Shown piece by piece: positions 27,406 through 38,882 of a DNA stretch of 64,000 nt. This DNA comes from Nostocoides_A vanveenii. GTDB lineage: Bacteria > Actinomycetota > Actinomycetes > Actinomycetales > Dermatophilaceae. Made by a program: the position numbers and the translations under genes. The notes below the pieces were generated by a model. It made no database searches. It saw only the letters and a program-made list of their open reading frames with translations, and had not been told where the DNA came from. The stretch lies in the NCBI RefSeq assembly GCF_039531165.1, contig NZ_BAAAPN010000044.1:1-64000 (forward strand), read 5' to 3'. How positions within the stretch are numbered: the first letter of the stretch is position 1; each line of letters opens with the position of its first letter.

Positions 27406-29888
27406 CCAATCGTTCCGGTCCGGCCGCACGTCCCGCGAACACGTCGGATGCGCACGCAGAGTCGGAGCGAGCCGACCCGGCCAGGACACGGAACGGTCTG
27501 GTCGAGATCGATCCACGCGGCGCAGCTCGGATGGTTCGCGCTCTGCACCGACCCCCGACGGCGTCGCCGCGCCTGGACATTCGACTGCTGGTCCCCGCGC
27601 TCGCCGCGTGGGCGATGGTCGCTGCCACCCTTGCCCTGTCCTGGCAAATCCGGTTGTGCTTGGCAGGCGGTGGGGTGCTTATCGCCGCGTTCCTCGCTTG
27701 GCGGGGTCGCCCCCGGCACCGACGTTGGCACGCCCGGCTGATGCTGGCCGCCCTAAGCGCGGCCGTGGTGGGGCTTACTGTCGGGGCAGCGGCCGCGGCG
27801 GATGCCCGGCGGCGCTCCGGTCCGCTCCCGGAATGGATCTCCGAGCGCGCCGTCGTTCGCGTCACGGCAATCGTCGCGGGGGAGCCGATCGACGTCGGTC
27901 ACGGTCGCATCCTGGTTCGCGTCCGGGCGAGTCGAGTGGTAGCCCGTGGCCTGTCGAGCGCGGTGTCCGCGCGGTTGCTCGTCGTCGGGGACGTTCGCTG
28001 GTCGGCAGTGCGCTGGAGGCAAGAGGTTGCGCTCGTCGGGCGACTCGGCCCCGGCGACGACGGATCGGCCGAACTCGCCGTGGTGCGGGCTCTCGGCCCG
28101 CCAATCGCCGGACCTGACCGCTCCGCGACCGGCTGGACCGCCTCCGTCAGGGAGGCCCTGCGGGGAGCGGTTGCCGCCCTCCCGCCGGATGGACAGGGTC
28201 TCGTCCCCGCGATGGTGGTCGGGGACACCTCGCGCTCACCCCCGGACCTGATCGCGGACATGCGCACCACCGGTCTGACGCACCTGAGCGCCGTCTCCGG
28301 CGCCAACATCTCCATTCTGCTGGCAGCCATCGCTCCGCTGATCCGCTGGGCCCGAATCCCACGTCGCGCGCGACCCATCGCGTTCGTTGTCGTTGTCGCG
28401 GCCTTCGTGGCTGTCGCAAGGCCCGAGCCCAGCGTGCTCCGGGCTGCGGTGATGGGGACCATCGGCTTGCTCGCGGTCTATCGCGCGACGCGGGCGAGCG
28501 GCATACCGGCCCTGGCTGCGGCGGTCGTCGCCATGCTGGTCGTCGATCCGTGGCTCGCGCGCAGCCCAGGCTTCGCCCTGTCGGTGCTCGCGACCCTGGG
28601 GCTGCTGCTCTTCGTTCGCCCGTGGGCCGAGTCGCTCGAACCGCACGTTCTGCCGCGTCTGCGCCCGGCGCTGCCCGCCTTGCTCGTCCCGTTGGCCGCT
28701 CAGGTGACCTGTGCGCCGATCATCGTGCTCCTGCAGGGCAGCGTGAGCGTGGTCGGCATCCCGGCCAACCTGCTGGCGGCCATCTTTGTCGCACCGGTCA
28801 CCATCGCCGGAGCGGGGCTGGCATTGGCCGGCATGACCGGCCTTGCCCCGGCGGCCGCCGCGTGGCTCCCCGGCCTGCCCGCGCTGGCGATTGCGCAGAT
28901 CGCGCACCGCGGCGCGCGGGTGAGTTGGGCGAGTGCGCCGTGGCCGGAGGGTCCCCGTGGGGCGTGGCTGATGACCGCGTTGGTCGCGCTGGCGTTGGTG
29001 TGCGGCCCCCGATTGACGTATGCCGTTCGCCACCACCCGGTGCCGTGGCTGGGGTGCGGGCTGCTCACCGGCGCCCTCCTCGCGCCGGTGGGGTCTCTTG
29101 CCTGGCCGCCGCCCTGGCAATTCGTCGCGTGTGATGTGGGCCAAGGCGATGCCCTCGTGCTGCGCACCGGGGAGCAGAGCGCCATCCTGGTCGACGCCGG
29201 ACCCGAGCCGTCCGCGGTGGATCGCTGCCTTCGCCAGCTCAACGTGCGGCGTCTCGACGCCATCGTCCTGACCCACTTCCACGCGGATCACATCGCTGGC
29301 CTGTCCGGCGCGTTGGCCGGCCGCCAGGTCGGCACGATCCTGGTCTCACCGGTGGCAGACCCCACTCAAGGGGCGAATGAGGTTGCTGCCCAAGCGCATT
29401 CGCGATCCATTCCCGTTCGGTCGGTGCGCGTGGGTGAAGTCATCACCGCCGGCTCCGTCACCGCGACCGTCTGGTGGCCAGGGCGGCGCATCCTCGACGG
29501 CTCGGTCCCCAACAATGCGAGCATCGTGCTCGATGCCCACGTCGCTGGCCTCGACCTCTTCCTCTCCGGCGACATCGAGCGCGAGGCCGGTCACGCGCTC
29601 TGGCGCGCCGTCTCGGGTGACCCTGCCCTGCGATCGCGGCTCTCGGCATACGACGTGGTGAAGCTGCCCCATCACGGGTCGTCCAATCTCGATCCGTCTC
29701 TGATGGGCCTGCTGCGTGCCCCCTTGATGGTGGTCAGCGTGGGCGCCGACAACGACTACGGCCATCCCTCACCCGGTGCGTTGGCGTGGGTGCAGTCGAC
29801 GGGAGCCCGGCTGCTGCGCACCGATGAGGACGGCGACATCGCGGTGTGGCTCGACCATGGCCGGCTCACCACCCGGACCCACCACTGA
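27402..29888 (+). CDS. comEC: ComEC/Rec2 DNA-uptake channel
   Basis: This 828-aa polytopic membrane protein moves single-stranded DNA across the membrane in natural transformation. An N-terminal helix pair and a soluble OB-like region (residues about 120-230) lead to the competence domain, whose signature is LTHLSAVSGANISIL. Multiple hydrophobic helices follow. The C-terminal beta-lactamase-like domain has the metal-ligand motif THFHADHIAGL and later LPHHGSSN. Translation starts at a GTG overlapping the comEA stop. All three domains are intact, in contrast to the decayed genes elsewhere in the window, suggesting continued selection. Confidence 0.94.
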   Translation: MTNRSGPAARPANTSDAHAESERADPARTRNGLVEIDPRGAARMVRALHRPPTASPRLDIRLLVPALAAWAMVAATLALSWQIRLCLAGGGVLIAAFLAWRGRPRHRRWHARLMLAALSAAVVGLTVGAAAAADARRRSGPLPEWISERAVVRVTAIVAGEPIDVGHGRILVRVRASRVVARGLSSAVSARLLVVGDVRWSAVRWRQEVALVGRLGPGDDGSAELAVVRALGPPIAGPDRSATGWTASVREALRGAVAALPPDGQGLVPAMVVGDTSRSPPDLIADMRTTGLTHLSAVSGANISILLAAIAPLIRWARIPRRARPIAFVVVVAAFVAVARPEPSVLRAAVMGTIGLLAVYRATRASGIPALAAAVVAMLVVDPWLARSPGFALSVLATLGLLLFVRPWAESLEPHVLPRLRPALPALLVPLAAQVTCAPIIVLLQGSVSVVGIPANLLAAIFVAPVTIAGAGLALAGMTGLAPAAAAWLPGLPALAIAQIAHRGARVSWASAPWPEGPRGAWLMTALVALALVCGPRLTYAVRHHPVPWLGCGLLTGALLAPVGSLAWPPPWQFVACDVGQGDALVLRTGEQSAILVDAGPEPSAVDRCLRQLNVRRLDAIVLTHFHADHIAGLSGALAGRQVGTILVSPVADPTQGANEVAAQAHSRSIPVRSVRVGEVITAGSVTATVWWPGRRILDGSVPNNASIVLDAHVAGLDLFLSGDIEREAGHALWRAVSGDPALRSRLSAYDVVKLPHHGSSNLDPSLMGLLRAPLMVVSVGADNDYGHPSPGALAWVQSTGARLLRTDEDGDIAVWLDHGRLTTRTHH

Positions 29889-29964
29889 GCGCGGCGACTA
29901 ACCCGTGCGGCGACCCCCCCAACACACGGGATCCCGCCGCCCGAGAGCAACTTGGGCGCCGACC

Positions 29965-30945
29965 TCAGAGGTAGTAGTCCAACTCCGGTCCGGTCGATGC
30001 TCCCGCAGGCTCAGGCGCCAGTGTCGGCAACAGATCGGGCGACGCAGCCACCTCGACCAGTGCGTCCAAGGCGGCGGCCACAGACGGCACGCGCAACAGA
30101 TCGGGTGTGGTCACGGCCACGATCTCCCGCCGGGAGGCGGGCGCGATCCGCCGCGCCACCACGCCTGGGTGATGAGTGGTGCGCAGGATCAGGTCGGGAA
30201 TGAGGGCCACGCCCAGACCGCAGGCGACCATGCCCTGCACCGCAACGTAGTCCTCGGTCTCGAAGCTGACATCCGGCGTGAACCCGCCCCGCGAGCACAT
30301 CTCCAACAAGTGCCCGCGACAGCGCGGGCACCCGGCGATCCAGGTGTCGGACTTGAGCTTGGCGATGTCGATCGGTCCGCTACTCGCGGCGAGAGGATGC
30401 TCGGGGGGCAGCGCCAGGAGCACCTCGTCATCGAGCAGTCGCCGGGTGACGAAGACGTCGAGGTCTTCTTCGCCCCGGGCGAGGTCGGTCCCCGGATAGG
30501 AGAACGCCACCGCGAGATCGCACTCGCCGGCACGCAGGGCCGCCAGCGATTCCGGAGGTTCGGCTTCGGTGAAGGACATCGACACATCCGGATAGCGACT
30601 GCGCACCAAGGCCAGCGCCTTGGGCACGAGGGTCGCGGAGGCCGAGGGGAACGCCGCGACACGCACCCGGCCGGCGCGCAGACCCGCGAGGGCGGCCACC
30701 TCCTCCTCCGCGGAGTCGAGCGCAGCGAGCACGGTCTTGGCGTGCCGTGCGAGCACCTGACCGGCCTCGGTCAGCCGGACCGTCCGTCCGACCCGGTCGA
30801 CGATGGCTGTTCCGGTGCGCTGCTCAAGGCGCCGGATCATCTGCGACACCGCGGGCTGTGAATAGCCGAGCATCGTCGCCGCGCCGGTGAAGCTGCCGGC
30901 CTCATCAATGGCCCGGACAACTCGAAGGCCGGCAGCGTCGATCAT
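29965..30945 (-). CDS. LysR-family transcriptional regulator
   Basis: A 326-aa regulator with the LysR N-terminal helix-turn-helix (RAIDEAGSFTGAATMLGYSQ, then PAVSQMIRRLEQRTG) and a substrate-binding-protein-like effector domain (RVRVAAFPSASATLVPKAL). The effector domain carries a CPRCRGH Cys pair near residue 215, unusual for the family. It converges with comEC and faces a sirtuin gene across a repeat-bearing intergenic region. An ATAAC-N5-GTTAT dyad just upstream of its start is a probable autoregulatory site. The regulated pathway is unknown, and nothing nearby except the sirtuin is an obvious target. Confidence 0.88.
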   Translation of the reverse strand: MIDAAGLRVVRAIDEAGSFTGAATMLGYSQPAVSQMIRRLEQRTGTAIVDRVGRTVRLTEAGQVLARHAKTVLAALDSAEEEVAALAGLRAGRVRVAAFPSASATLVPKALALVRSRYPDVSMSFTEAEPPESLAALRAGECDLAVAFSYPGTDLARGEEDLDVFVTRRLLDDEVLLALPPEHPLAASSGPIDIAKLKSDTWIAGCPRCRGHLLEMCSRGGFTPDVSFETEDYVAVQGMVACGLGVALIPDLILRTTHHPGVVARRIAPASRREIVAVTTPDLLRVPSVAAALDALVEVAASPDLLPTLAPEPAGASTGPELDYYL

Positions 30946-30956
30946 CCCGGCAGTCT

Positions 30957-30971
30957 ATAACAGCATGTTAT
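30957..30971. promoter_or_regulatory. LysR-type dyad ATAAC-N5-GTTAT
   Basis: ATAAC at 30957-30961 and GTTAT at 30967-30971 form a perfect dyad, matching the T-N11-A type recognised by LysR proteins. It lies 12 bp upstream of the lysR-like start and is AT-rich against the local background. Confidence 0.65.
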
Positions 30972-31035
30972 GAAGTTCGGAATCAGCTGCCGTTTCCATG
31001 GTAGTTTCGTCCCGGCGCGGAAACCCCCGGCCCCA

Positions 31036-31102
31036 TCCCGTCGAGAGGCCGGTCCAGCCCCGTCGAGAGGCCGGTCCAGCCCCGTCGAGAGGCCGGTTCG
31101 GC
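31036..31102. repeat. 22-bp intergenic repeat family, locus 2 (three units, reverse orientation)
   Basis: Three head-to-tail units with core CCCCGTCGAGAGGCCGG lie between the divergent LysR and sirtuin genes. They are the reverse complement of the units at 11491-11529 and 57099-57191, with CTCT or CTTT variants. Confidence 0.85.
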
Positions 31103-31164
31103 ATGTGATGGGATGAAACCCACGAACATGCCCCGCCCGAGGAGCACCCCATGGCAGGCCGGCT

Positions 31165-32079
31165 TTGACCGACTCGACCTCCGCCACCGCACATACCGAC
31201 ACCGCGAATCGCGCTGTTGACGCGCTCGCCGGCCTCGTCGCACGCGGTGGGGTGCTTGCCCTGACCGGGGCCGGGATCAGCACGGACTCCGGCATTCCCG
31301 ACTACCGCGGCCCCGACGGCCAGCGGCGCGTCACCCCGATGCAGCACGGCGAGTTCGTCACCTCCAGCTCCAGCCGCCAGCGCTACTGGGCCCGCTCGTA
31401 TGCCGGCTGGTCCCGCTTCACCGCCGCCGAACCCAACGCGGGCCACCAGGCCCTCGCCGCCCTCGAAAGGCACGGCCTGGTCACCGACATCATCACCCAG
31501 AATGTCGACGGACTCCATCAACGGGCGGGCAGCAGTCGGGTCGTGGAGTTGCACGGCAGCCTCGCCGAGGTCGTCTGCCTCGATTGCGGCCAGCGCTATC
31601 CGCGCGAGCAGATACAGGCGGCCATCCGTCAGGCCAATCCGCACTTTGCCGACGACATCATCGGCTTGGCTCGCGACGGATCCCGGGTCAGCAGCCAGAT
31701 CCGCCCGGACGGCGATGTGGTGCTCGATGACGCGCTCATCGCGCACTTCGTGACCCCGACCTGCCGCGCCTGCGGCCTGGACCGGCTCAAACCGGATGTC
31801 GTCTTCTTCGGTGGCAGCGTGCCGCGCGAGCGGGTTGACCAGTGCTTCCACCTCACCGATGCGGCCCACGCGCTCGTCGTCATCGGCAGCTCGCTACAGG
31901 TGATGAGCGGACTTCGCTTCGTGCGGCGCGCGGCGCGTGGCGGCATACCGATCGCTGCGGTGACGCGCGGAACCCTGCGCGATCGGCACCTGATCGACGT
32001 GCAGGTGGACGACGGCATCACCGAAACGTTGCGGCTGGTGGCCGACAACGTTGCGGCTGGTGGCCGACCGTCTCGGTGA
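31165..32079 (+). CDS. NAD-dependent protein deacylase (sirtuin, Sir2 family)
   Basis: This 304-aa enzyme removes acyl groups from protein lysines using NAD. Conserved elements are ALTGAGISTDSGIPDYRG near residue 32, TQNVDGLHQRAGS, the catalytic His in VELHG, and a zinc site formed by CLDCGQRYP and CRACGLDRLKPD. VIGSSLQVMSG completes the NAD pocket. The start is uncertain: TTG 31165 is the only in-frame initiator with a suitable N-terminus, while an ATG at 31151 with a good GGAG site ends after five codons. Acetyl-CoA synthetase is a common sirtuin target but is not in the window. It ends close to the convergent lexA gene. Confidence 0.9.
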   Translation: MTDSTSATAHTDTANRAVDALAGLVARGGVLALTGAGISTDSGIPDYRGPDGQRRVTPMQHGEFVTSSSSRQRYWARSYAGWSRFTAAEPNAGHQALAALERHGLVTDIITQNVDGLHQRAGSSRVVELHGSLAEVVCLDCGQRYPREQIQAAIRQANPHFADDIIGLARDGSRVSSQIRPDGDVVLDDALIAHFVTPTCRACGLDRLKPDVVFFGGSVPRERVDQCFHLTDAAHALVVIGSSLQVMSGLRFVRRAARGGIPIAAVTRGTLRDRHLIDVQVDDGITETLRLVADNVAAGGRPSR

Positions 32080-32087
32080 CTGACCGA

Positions 32088-32816
32088 TCACACCCGGCGA
32101 AGGACTGCGGTCACCTTGCCGAGAATCGTCGCGTGGTCACCGTCGATGGGGCCGAACGCCGGATTGTGCGGCATCAGCCACACCTTGCCGTCACGGCGCT
32201 TGAACGACTTGACCGTGGCCTCGTTATCGAGCAGCGCGGCGACGATGTCGCCATTGTCCGCAGTCGGTTGCTGACGCACCACAACCCAGTCGCCGTCGCA
32301 GATCGCGGCGTCGATCATCGAGTCGCCAACCACCCGCAGAAGGAAAAGAGTGCCGTCGCCGACGATCTGGCGCGGCAGAGGAAAGACGTCCTCGACCACT
32401 TCGTCGGCCATGATCGGTGAACCCGCGGCGATCCGTCCGATCACCGGCACGTATGACGCTTCCGGCCGCGCGTCGCCGCTGCCCGTCTCGTCCTGGTGAC
32501 CATCGTCCTCGTGGTCGCCGGGGCGGTAGCCACGCTCACCCGGGGCGTTCGGGGAGACGACTTCGATCGCTCGGGGCCGGTTGGGATCGCGCCGCAGATA
32601 GCCCTTGCGCTCAAGGGCGTGGAGTTGGTGGGCAACCGAACTGGGGGAGACCAGTCCGACCGCCTCGCCGATCTCGCGCATGCTCGGGGGATAGCCACGT
32701 TGATCGATCGAGGTGCGGATGACATCCAGGACGCGTCGCTGGCGCACGGTCAGACCGTCGCCGTCCTCGCGCTCAGGCATGGGGTGCACCTGGCCGGTCG
32801 TGTTGTCGCTGCTCAT
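32088..32816 (-). CDS. lexA: LexA repressor (SOS regulator)
   Basis: This protein of about 242 aa represses DNA-damage genes and cleaves itself when RecA is activated. The N-terminal winged helix has LTVRQRRVLDVIRTSIDQRG and PPSMREIGEAVGLVSPSSVA. After an acidic linker (HEDDGHQDETGSGDA), the S24 protease domain shows the Ala-Gly cleavage site in IGRIAAGSPI, Ser in VVGDSMID and Lys in EATVKSFKR. I chose ATG 32816 because GGAGG lies just upstream; longer frames reach 32897. Three SOS-box-like palindromes in the divergent region indicate autoregulation and shared control with the LysM gene opposite. Confidence 0.95.
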   Translation of the reverse strand: MSSDNTTGQVHPMPEREDGDGLTVRQRRVLDVIRTSIDQRGYPPSMREIGEAVGLVSPSSVAHQLHALERKGYLRRDPNRPRAIEVVSPNAPGERGYRPGDHEDDGHQDETGSGDARPEASYVPVIGRIAAGSPIMADEVVEDVFPLPRQIVGDGTLFLLRVVGDSMIDAAICDGDWVVVRQQPTADNGDIVAALLDNEATVKSFKRRDGKVWLMPHNPAFGPIDGDHATILGKVTAVLRRV

Positions 32817-32941
32817 CTGGGCCTCCATTGCCCTCGCGTGGCCTGCTCGACGGTGGCATTTCCGCAGCTGGGGCCGGTTGTCGGTGGTCGCTGACATGCT
32901 CGTCCCAGTACGGAAGAGCCTATGCCGATCAGGTCACGATC

Positions 32942-33026
32942 TCAAACATCTGTTCGATCGTTTCTTGCATCAGTCGCAGATTCCGTGCTACATATCGTAC
33001 AACCGTTCTATCGAACATTTCTTCGA
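32942..33026. promoter_or_regulatory. Three SOS (LexA) boxes in the lexA divergent promoter region
   Basis: Against the actinobacterial consensus TCGAAC-N4-GTTCGA, TCAAACATCTGTTCGA at 32942-32957 and TCGAACATTTCTTCGA at 33011-33026 each have one mismatch, and TCGTACAACCGTTCTA at 32995-33010 has two. The last two are directly adjacent. They lie between divergent lexA and the LysM-protein gene. Confidence 0.8.
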
Positions 33027-33052
33027 TGGACACGCCGAAGGAGGAGATCAAC

Positions 33053-33562
33053 ATGGCCGCAACGCTCACATCCTGGGGGACCGACGGATCGTTGGCCCTG
33101 TCCGCTCCGCTGACCCTGCCCGCCCCGTCGACCAGGCCGGGACGTGACCGCCGCCGCGCGCTTGCGCTCGTGCCGCCGGTCGCCCCGGCGCAGCCGTCGT
33201 CGCGTCGCCGTGGCATGGCGCCCGCGACCACGCATCCGGTTCGCGAGCTGGCCGTCCGGGGCACGGTTCATGTCACTCGGGCCGGCCGACTGGCGATTTC
33301 GCTGCTGGTGTCCACGCTGCTGGGCGGCGGCATCGTGCTGGGGGTCGCCATGGTCAACCGTCCGGGGGCGATCGCGTCGGCCTCGACCGCACCCGCCCTT
33401 CCGACTGTCGTCGTGGAGAAGGGGCAGACGCTGTCCGAGATCGCTCGCGACTACCTGCCCGACCAGGCCATTCATCAGGGCGTCGTCGCCCTTCAGCAGG
33501 CGAATGGGCTGTCCACGGACCGGATCATGATCGGCCAGCGACTGGTGATTCCGAAGGGCTGA
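33053..33562 (+). CDS. LysM-domain membrane protein, SOS cell-division inhibitor type (Rv2719c/DivS position)
   Basis: A 169-aa protein with a cytoplasmic basic N-terminus, one transmembrane helix (LAISLLVSTLLGGGIVLGVA, near residue 87) and a C-terminal LysM domain for peptidoglycan binding (VVEKGQTLSEIARDYLP, then RIMIGQRLVIPKG). In mycobacteria and corynebacteria the gene divergent from lexA and next to nrdR (Rv2719c/ChiZ, DivS) is LexA-controlled and blocks division after DNA damage. Synteny and the SOS boxes here support the same role, though no separate hydrolase domain is visible. The start at 33053 has a strong GGAGGAG site. Confidence 0.85.
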   Translation: MAATLTSWGTDGSLALSAPLTLPAPSTRPGRDRRRALALVPPVAPAQPSSRRRGMAPATTHPVRELAVRGTVHVTRAGRLAISLLVSTLLGGGIVLGVAMVNRPGAIASASTAPALPTVVVEKGQTLSEIARDYLPDQAIHQGVVALQQANGLSTDRIMIGQRLVIPKG

Positions 33563-33644
33563 GGCGGGCCGGACGCGTCTTGGGAAGTCTGTGGCGACGC
33601 GCCGGGGAAGAGACCTTGCGTTGGGGTCGTTGACGAAGTAGATT

Positions 33645-33690
33645 CCTACATCTAGTGGTTACACGGTTGTAGTTCGTCAACATGTAGTAC
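33645..33690 (+). promoter_or_regulatory. Pair of NrdR boxes and promoter upstream of nrdR-nrdJ
   Basis: CCTACATCTAGTGG at 33645-33658 and TCAACATGTAGTAC at 33677-33690 resemble the actinobacterial NrdR box CMCTACATNTAGTG. Their centres are 32 bp apart, three helical turns, as usual for NrdR pairs. TTGACG at 33630 is a -35 candidate, and the first box covers the -10 area. Downstream, TTACCCACA (33706) and TTATCCCCA (33740) are one mismatch from DnaA boxes. Confidence 0.75.
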
Positions 33691-33771
33691 ACATCGGTGG
33701 TGAAGTTACCCACAGATAATCCCCACGTTGTCCGCGCATTTATCCCCAGGTCGTGCTATTGGAGGTTTGCC

Positions 33772-34248
33772 GTGCACTGTCCGTTCTGCCGGCATACCGA
33801 CTCGCGCGTCGTGGATTCGCGCACCAGTGACGACGGTGCCCAGATCCGGCGCCGCCGTCAGTGCCCCGATTGCGGGCGGCGCTTCTCGACGATCGAGACG
33901 GCCGGTCTGACGGTGCTCAAGCGCTCCGGCGTGAGTGAGCCGTTCAGTCGGAGCAAGGTGCTCGTCGGTGTCCGGAAGGCCTGCCAGGGCCGACCGGTCA
34001 CCGAGGACGATCTCGCGCTCCTCGCGCAGCGGGTCGAAGAATCCGTTCGGTCGCTCGGCATCGCCGAGGTCGATGCGCACGAGGTGGGCATGGCCATCCT
34101 CGGTCCCTTGCGGAACCTCGACGAGGTGGCCTACCTCCGCTTCGCGAGCGTCTACCAGGCCTTCGAGTCCCTCGAGGACTTCGAGGCGGCCATCACCTTG
34201 CTACGCGCCGAGCGAGCCACGCTCGATCGCCTGGCCATCGACCATTGA
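33772..34248 (+). CDS. nrdR: Transcriptional repressor NrdR
   Basis: This 158-aa repressor senses ATP/dATP and controls ribonucleotide reductase genes. The N-terminal zinc ribbon uses CPFCRHTDSRVVDSR and CPDCGRRFSTIE. The ATP-cone domain follows (VLKRSGVSEPFSRSKVLVGV to near residue 140). Length and order are canonical. I chose GTG 33772 with GGAGG ten bases upstream; the open frame extends further up through the promoter and is not coding. It lies directly upstream of nrdJ with two NrdR boxes in its own promoter, so it represses itself and the reductase. Confidence 0.95.
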   Translation: MHCPFCRHTDSRVVDSRTSDDGAQIRRRRQCPDCGRRFSTIETAGLTVLKRSGVSEPFSRSKVLVGVRKACQGRPVTEDDLALLAQRVEESVRSLGIAEVDAHEVGMAILGPLRNLDEVAYLRFASVYQAFESLEDFEAAITLLRAERATLDRLAIDH

Positions 34249-34327
34249 CTCCGGTGCCGCAGACCCGCGGCCCGCTTTGCCCAACCCAGCCCCATCGCAT
34301 GACGCAACAACCCCAGGAGAAGGATTG

Positions 34328-37240
<2,913 letters not shown>

Positions 37241-37250
37241 GCCAGCATCC

Positions 37251-37292
37251 GACGGGCCGGTCGCGAACAGCTAATTTCGCGGCCGGCCCGTC
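37251..37292 (+). terminator. Strong hairpin terminator after nrdJ
   Basis: GACGGGCCGG at 37251 pairs with CCGGCCCGTC ending at 37292, and the stem is extended by TCGCGAA/TTCGCG around a short AT-containing loop. CCTCTGTCC follows. Confidence 0.85.
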
Positions 37293-37331
37293 CTCTGTCC
37301 GGGCCGTACACTCAGGCCAGGAGGATGATTC

Positions 37332-37547
37332 ATGGACAGCCGCACCGGACGAGGCGTAGTCCTCGCAACCGTGATGGTCCTCGCAGGTTCCGTCCATGCG
37401 ATCTTTGCGGCGGACCGTCAGGCAGCGCATCCCGAATGGTCGGCACCGCCCTCCGCTGCCGCCCTATGGACTCTCCTCGCGTACGTTCTGGTGGCAACCG
37501 CCGTCCTCGTCGGCGCTCGGATTACGGCCGCGCGTCGCCGACGCTGA
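37332..37547 (+). CDS. Small two-helix membrane protein, 71 aa
   Basis: A 71-aa frame preceded by AGGAGGATGATTC. It has two hydrophobic segments, VVLATVMVLAGSVHAIFAA near residue 9 and LWTLLAYVLVATAVLVGA near residue 46, separated by a short polar loop, with a basic tail (RITAARRRR). No family is recognised and no function can be assigned. It sits alone after the nrdJ terminator and before the broken sigma-factor gene. The good ribosome site and helix pattern support it as real. Confidence 0.55.
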   Translation: MDSRTGRGVVLATVMVLAGSVHAIFAADRQAAHPEWSAPPSAAALWTLLAYVLVATAVLVGARITAARRRR

Positions 37548-37679
37548 ACGAGGGCTGCATCCCCGGACACTCGCCCGGTCACGAATGCCGCACGGAACAC
37601 ATCCTCGTGATCTGGGAGGGGTCCGGGTCTGACGGGCCGAGGCTTGTCGGCCACGAGGCAATCGCCGCAAGAATGAAAC

Positions 37680-38325
37680 ATGGTGGGGCCGAACGGGCAT
37701 GAACCGGTTGTGACCCAACACCACCCACGAGATCGACCCGCCACGGCGATCGAGGAGGCGGCGTACGCCGACCTCACCGACGCCGATCTCATCGCTCGCG
37801 CCCGCACCGACCCGCACGCCTTTCGCGCGCTCCACGACCGGTATGCCGAGCCCACCCACCGCTTCGCTGCTCGCCGCTGCGGCGACCACGAAACAGCACT
37901 GGACGTCACGGCCGAGACCTTCTGCCGGGCCTGGCGTTCACGGCATACGTTCGCCGACCGGCGGGCGGGGAGCGCGGCTCCATGGCTGTTCGGCATTGCC
38001 CGGCACGTCTTCACCTGAGCCGCGCGGGAGCGGCGGCTGCAGCTCGACGCCATGGCTGCCCTTGGGGTGGACCGCCGGTCCGCGACGCCCGCTCAGAGCC
38101 CGGAAGCGCGGTTCACGGAGTCCGGTCCCGACGCCGACCTTGCCGAAGCGTTCGAATCGCTCCCACCAGGCCAACGTCGAGCCGTCGAACTGCGCGTCAT
38201 TCACGACGCGTCCTAGGCCGACCTCGCCCGCACCCTCGACACCTCCGAGACCGCCGCCCGCATCCGCGTTCACCGGCCTTGCCACCCTTCGATCCGCCCT
38301 CACCGAAACCCAGGAGACGCCATGA
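37680..38325 (+). pseudogene. ECF (group 4) sigma factor, inactivated by two stops and a frameshift
   Basis: From ATG 37680 the frame encodes sigma region 2 (LIARARTDPHAFRALHDRYA, ALDVTAETFCRAWRS, APWLFGIARHVFT) and then hits TGA at 38016. The same frame continues with region 4 sequence (LPPGQRRAVELRVIHDAS) to a second stop, TAG at 38214, where relatives have Tyr. It resumes with ADLARTLDTSETAARIRVHR. A one-base shift near 38270 moves the tail, GLATLRSALTE, into another frame that ends overlapping the next gene by ATGA. Three independent lesions in an otherwise recognisable gene indicate a pseudogene. The coupled downstream gene is intact. Confidence 0.85.
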
Positions 38326-38870
38326 CTGAATACTCGCCCTCTGTCACCCTTCCGGCCGACCTCTCGGCTCTCGGGGATGGTCTCGAGCAGGCTTTCACCC
38401 GCGACCTGGCGCCGGCGAACCCACGGCAGACTTGGCGACGCAAGGTCCTCGTCATCCCCGCCGCGCTGGCGCTGAGCACCATCGGCGTGGGTGTCGCCGC
38501 TGGGGCCGGCCTGTTCACCGGCGATCAGGTCGCGGCGGGCATGACCCGCAATCTGCTCTTCGGCGATGTGACGGCGACGTGCACGACGACCGACAGGGTC
38601 AGCTTCGATTGCCGCACGACGACCCAACCACCGGGCGAACCGGCCCCGGCTCCCGTTTCGGGGAAGGAGCCCGCCACTACTCAGAACGATTTCACGGGAT
38701 CGGTCTATCCCTTCGTCGTCGGCGATCACGTGGCCGGCGGGTGCCGCGGCGAGAACAGCGTGGGCACGCACTGGACCTGTTACCCCGGCCAGGCTGCCGT
38801 CGATCGGCAGATCATTAGCCCGGACTTCCTCGGCGACTATGTCGCCCCCGGTGTCCGCTCCCGCGGCTGA
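38322..38870 (+). CDS. Single-pass membrane protein, former partner of the ECF sigma factor
   Basis: A 182-aa protein with about 45 cytoplasmic N-terminal residues (LPADLSALGDGLEQAFTRDL, then a basic RQTWRRK), one helix (VLVIPAALALSTIGVGVAAG), and an outside domain with several cysteines (CTTTDRVSFDCRTT, GCRGEN, WTCYPG). Its ATG overlaps the end of the sigma-factor pseudogene, the usual place for an anti-sigma factor, but no zinc-binding anti-sigma motif is visible. Actinobacterial genes at this position are often uncharacterised membrane proteins. Whether it is still expressed after loss of the sigma frame is unknown. Confidence 0.6.
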   Translation: MTEYSPSVTLPADLSALGDGLEQAFTRDLAPANPRQTWRRKVLVIPAALALSTIGVGVAAGAGLFTGDQVAAGMTRNLLFGDVTATCTTTDRVSFDCRTTTQPPGEPAPAPVSGKEPATTQNDFTGSVYPFVVGDHVAGGCRGENSVGTHWTCYPGQAAVDRQIISPDFLGDYVAPGVRSRG

Positions 38871-38882
38871 CGAGCAGAGCCC

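Noticed and set aside
33700..33750. Replication origin suggested by DnaA-box-like sequences near nrdR
   Set aside because: Only imperfect boxes, no dnaA or dnaN gene, and the context is an nrd promoter.
33935..34327. N-terminal extension of nrdJ through nrdR
   Set aside because: The open frame is out of phase with nrdR, Arg/Ser-rich, and a good ribosome site precedes ATG 34328.
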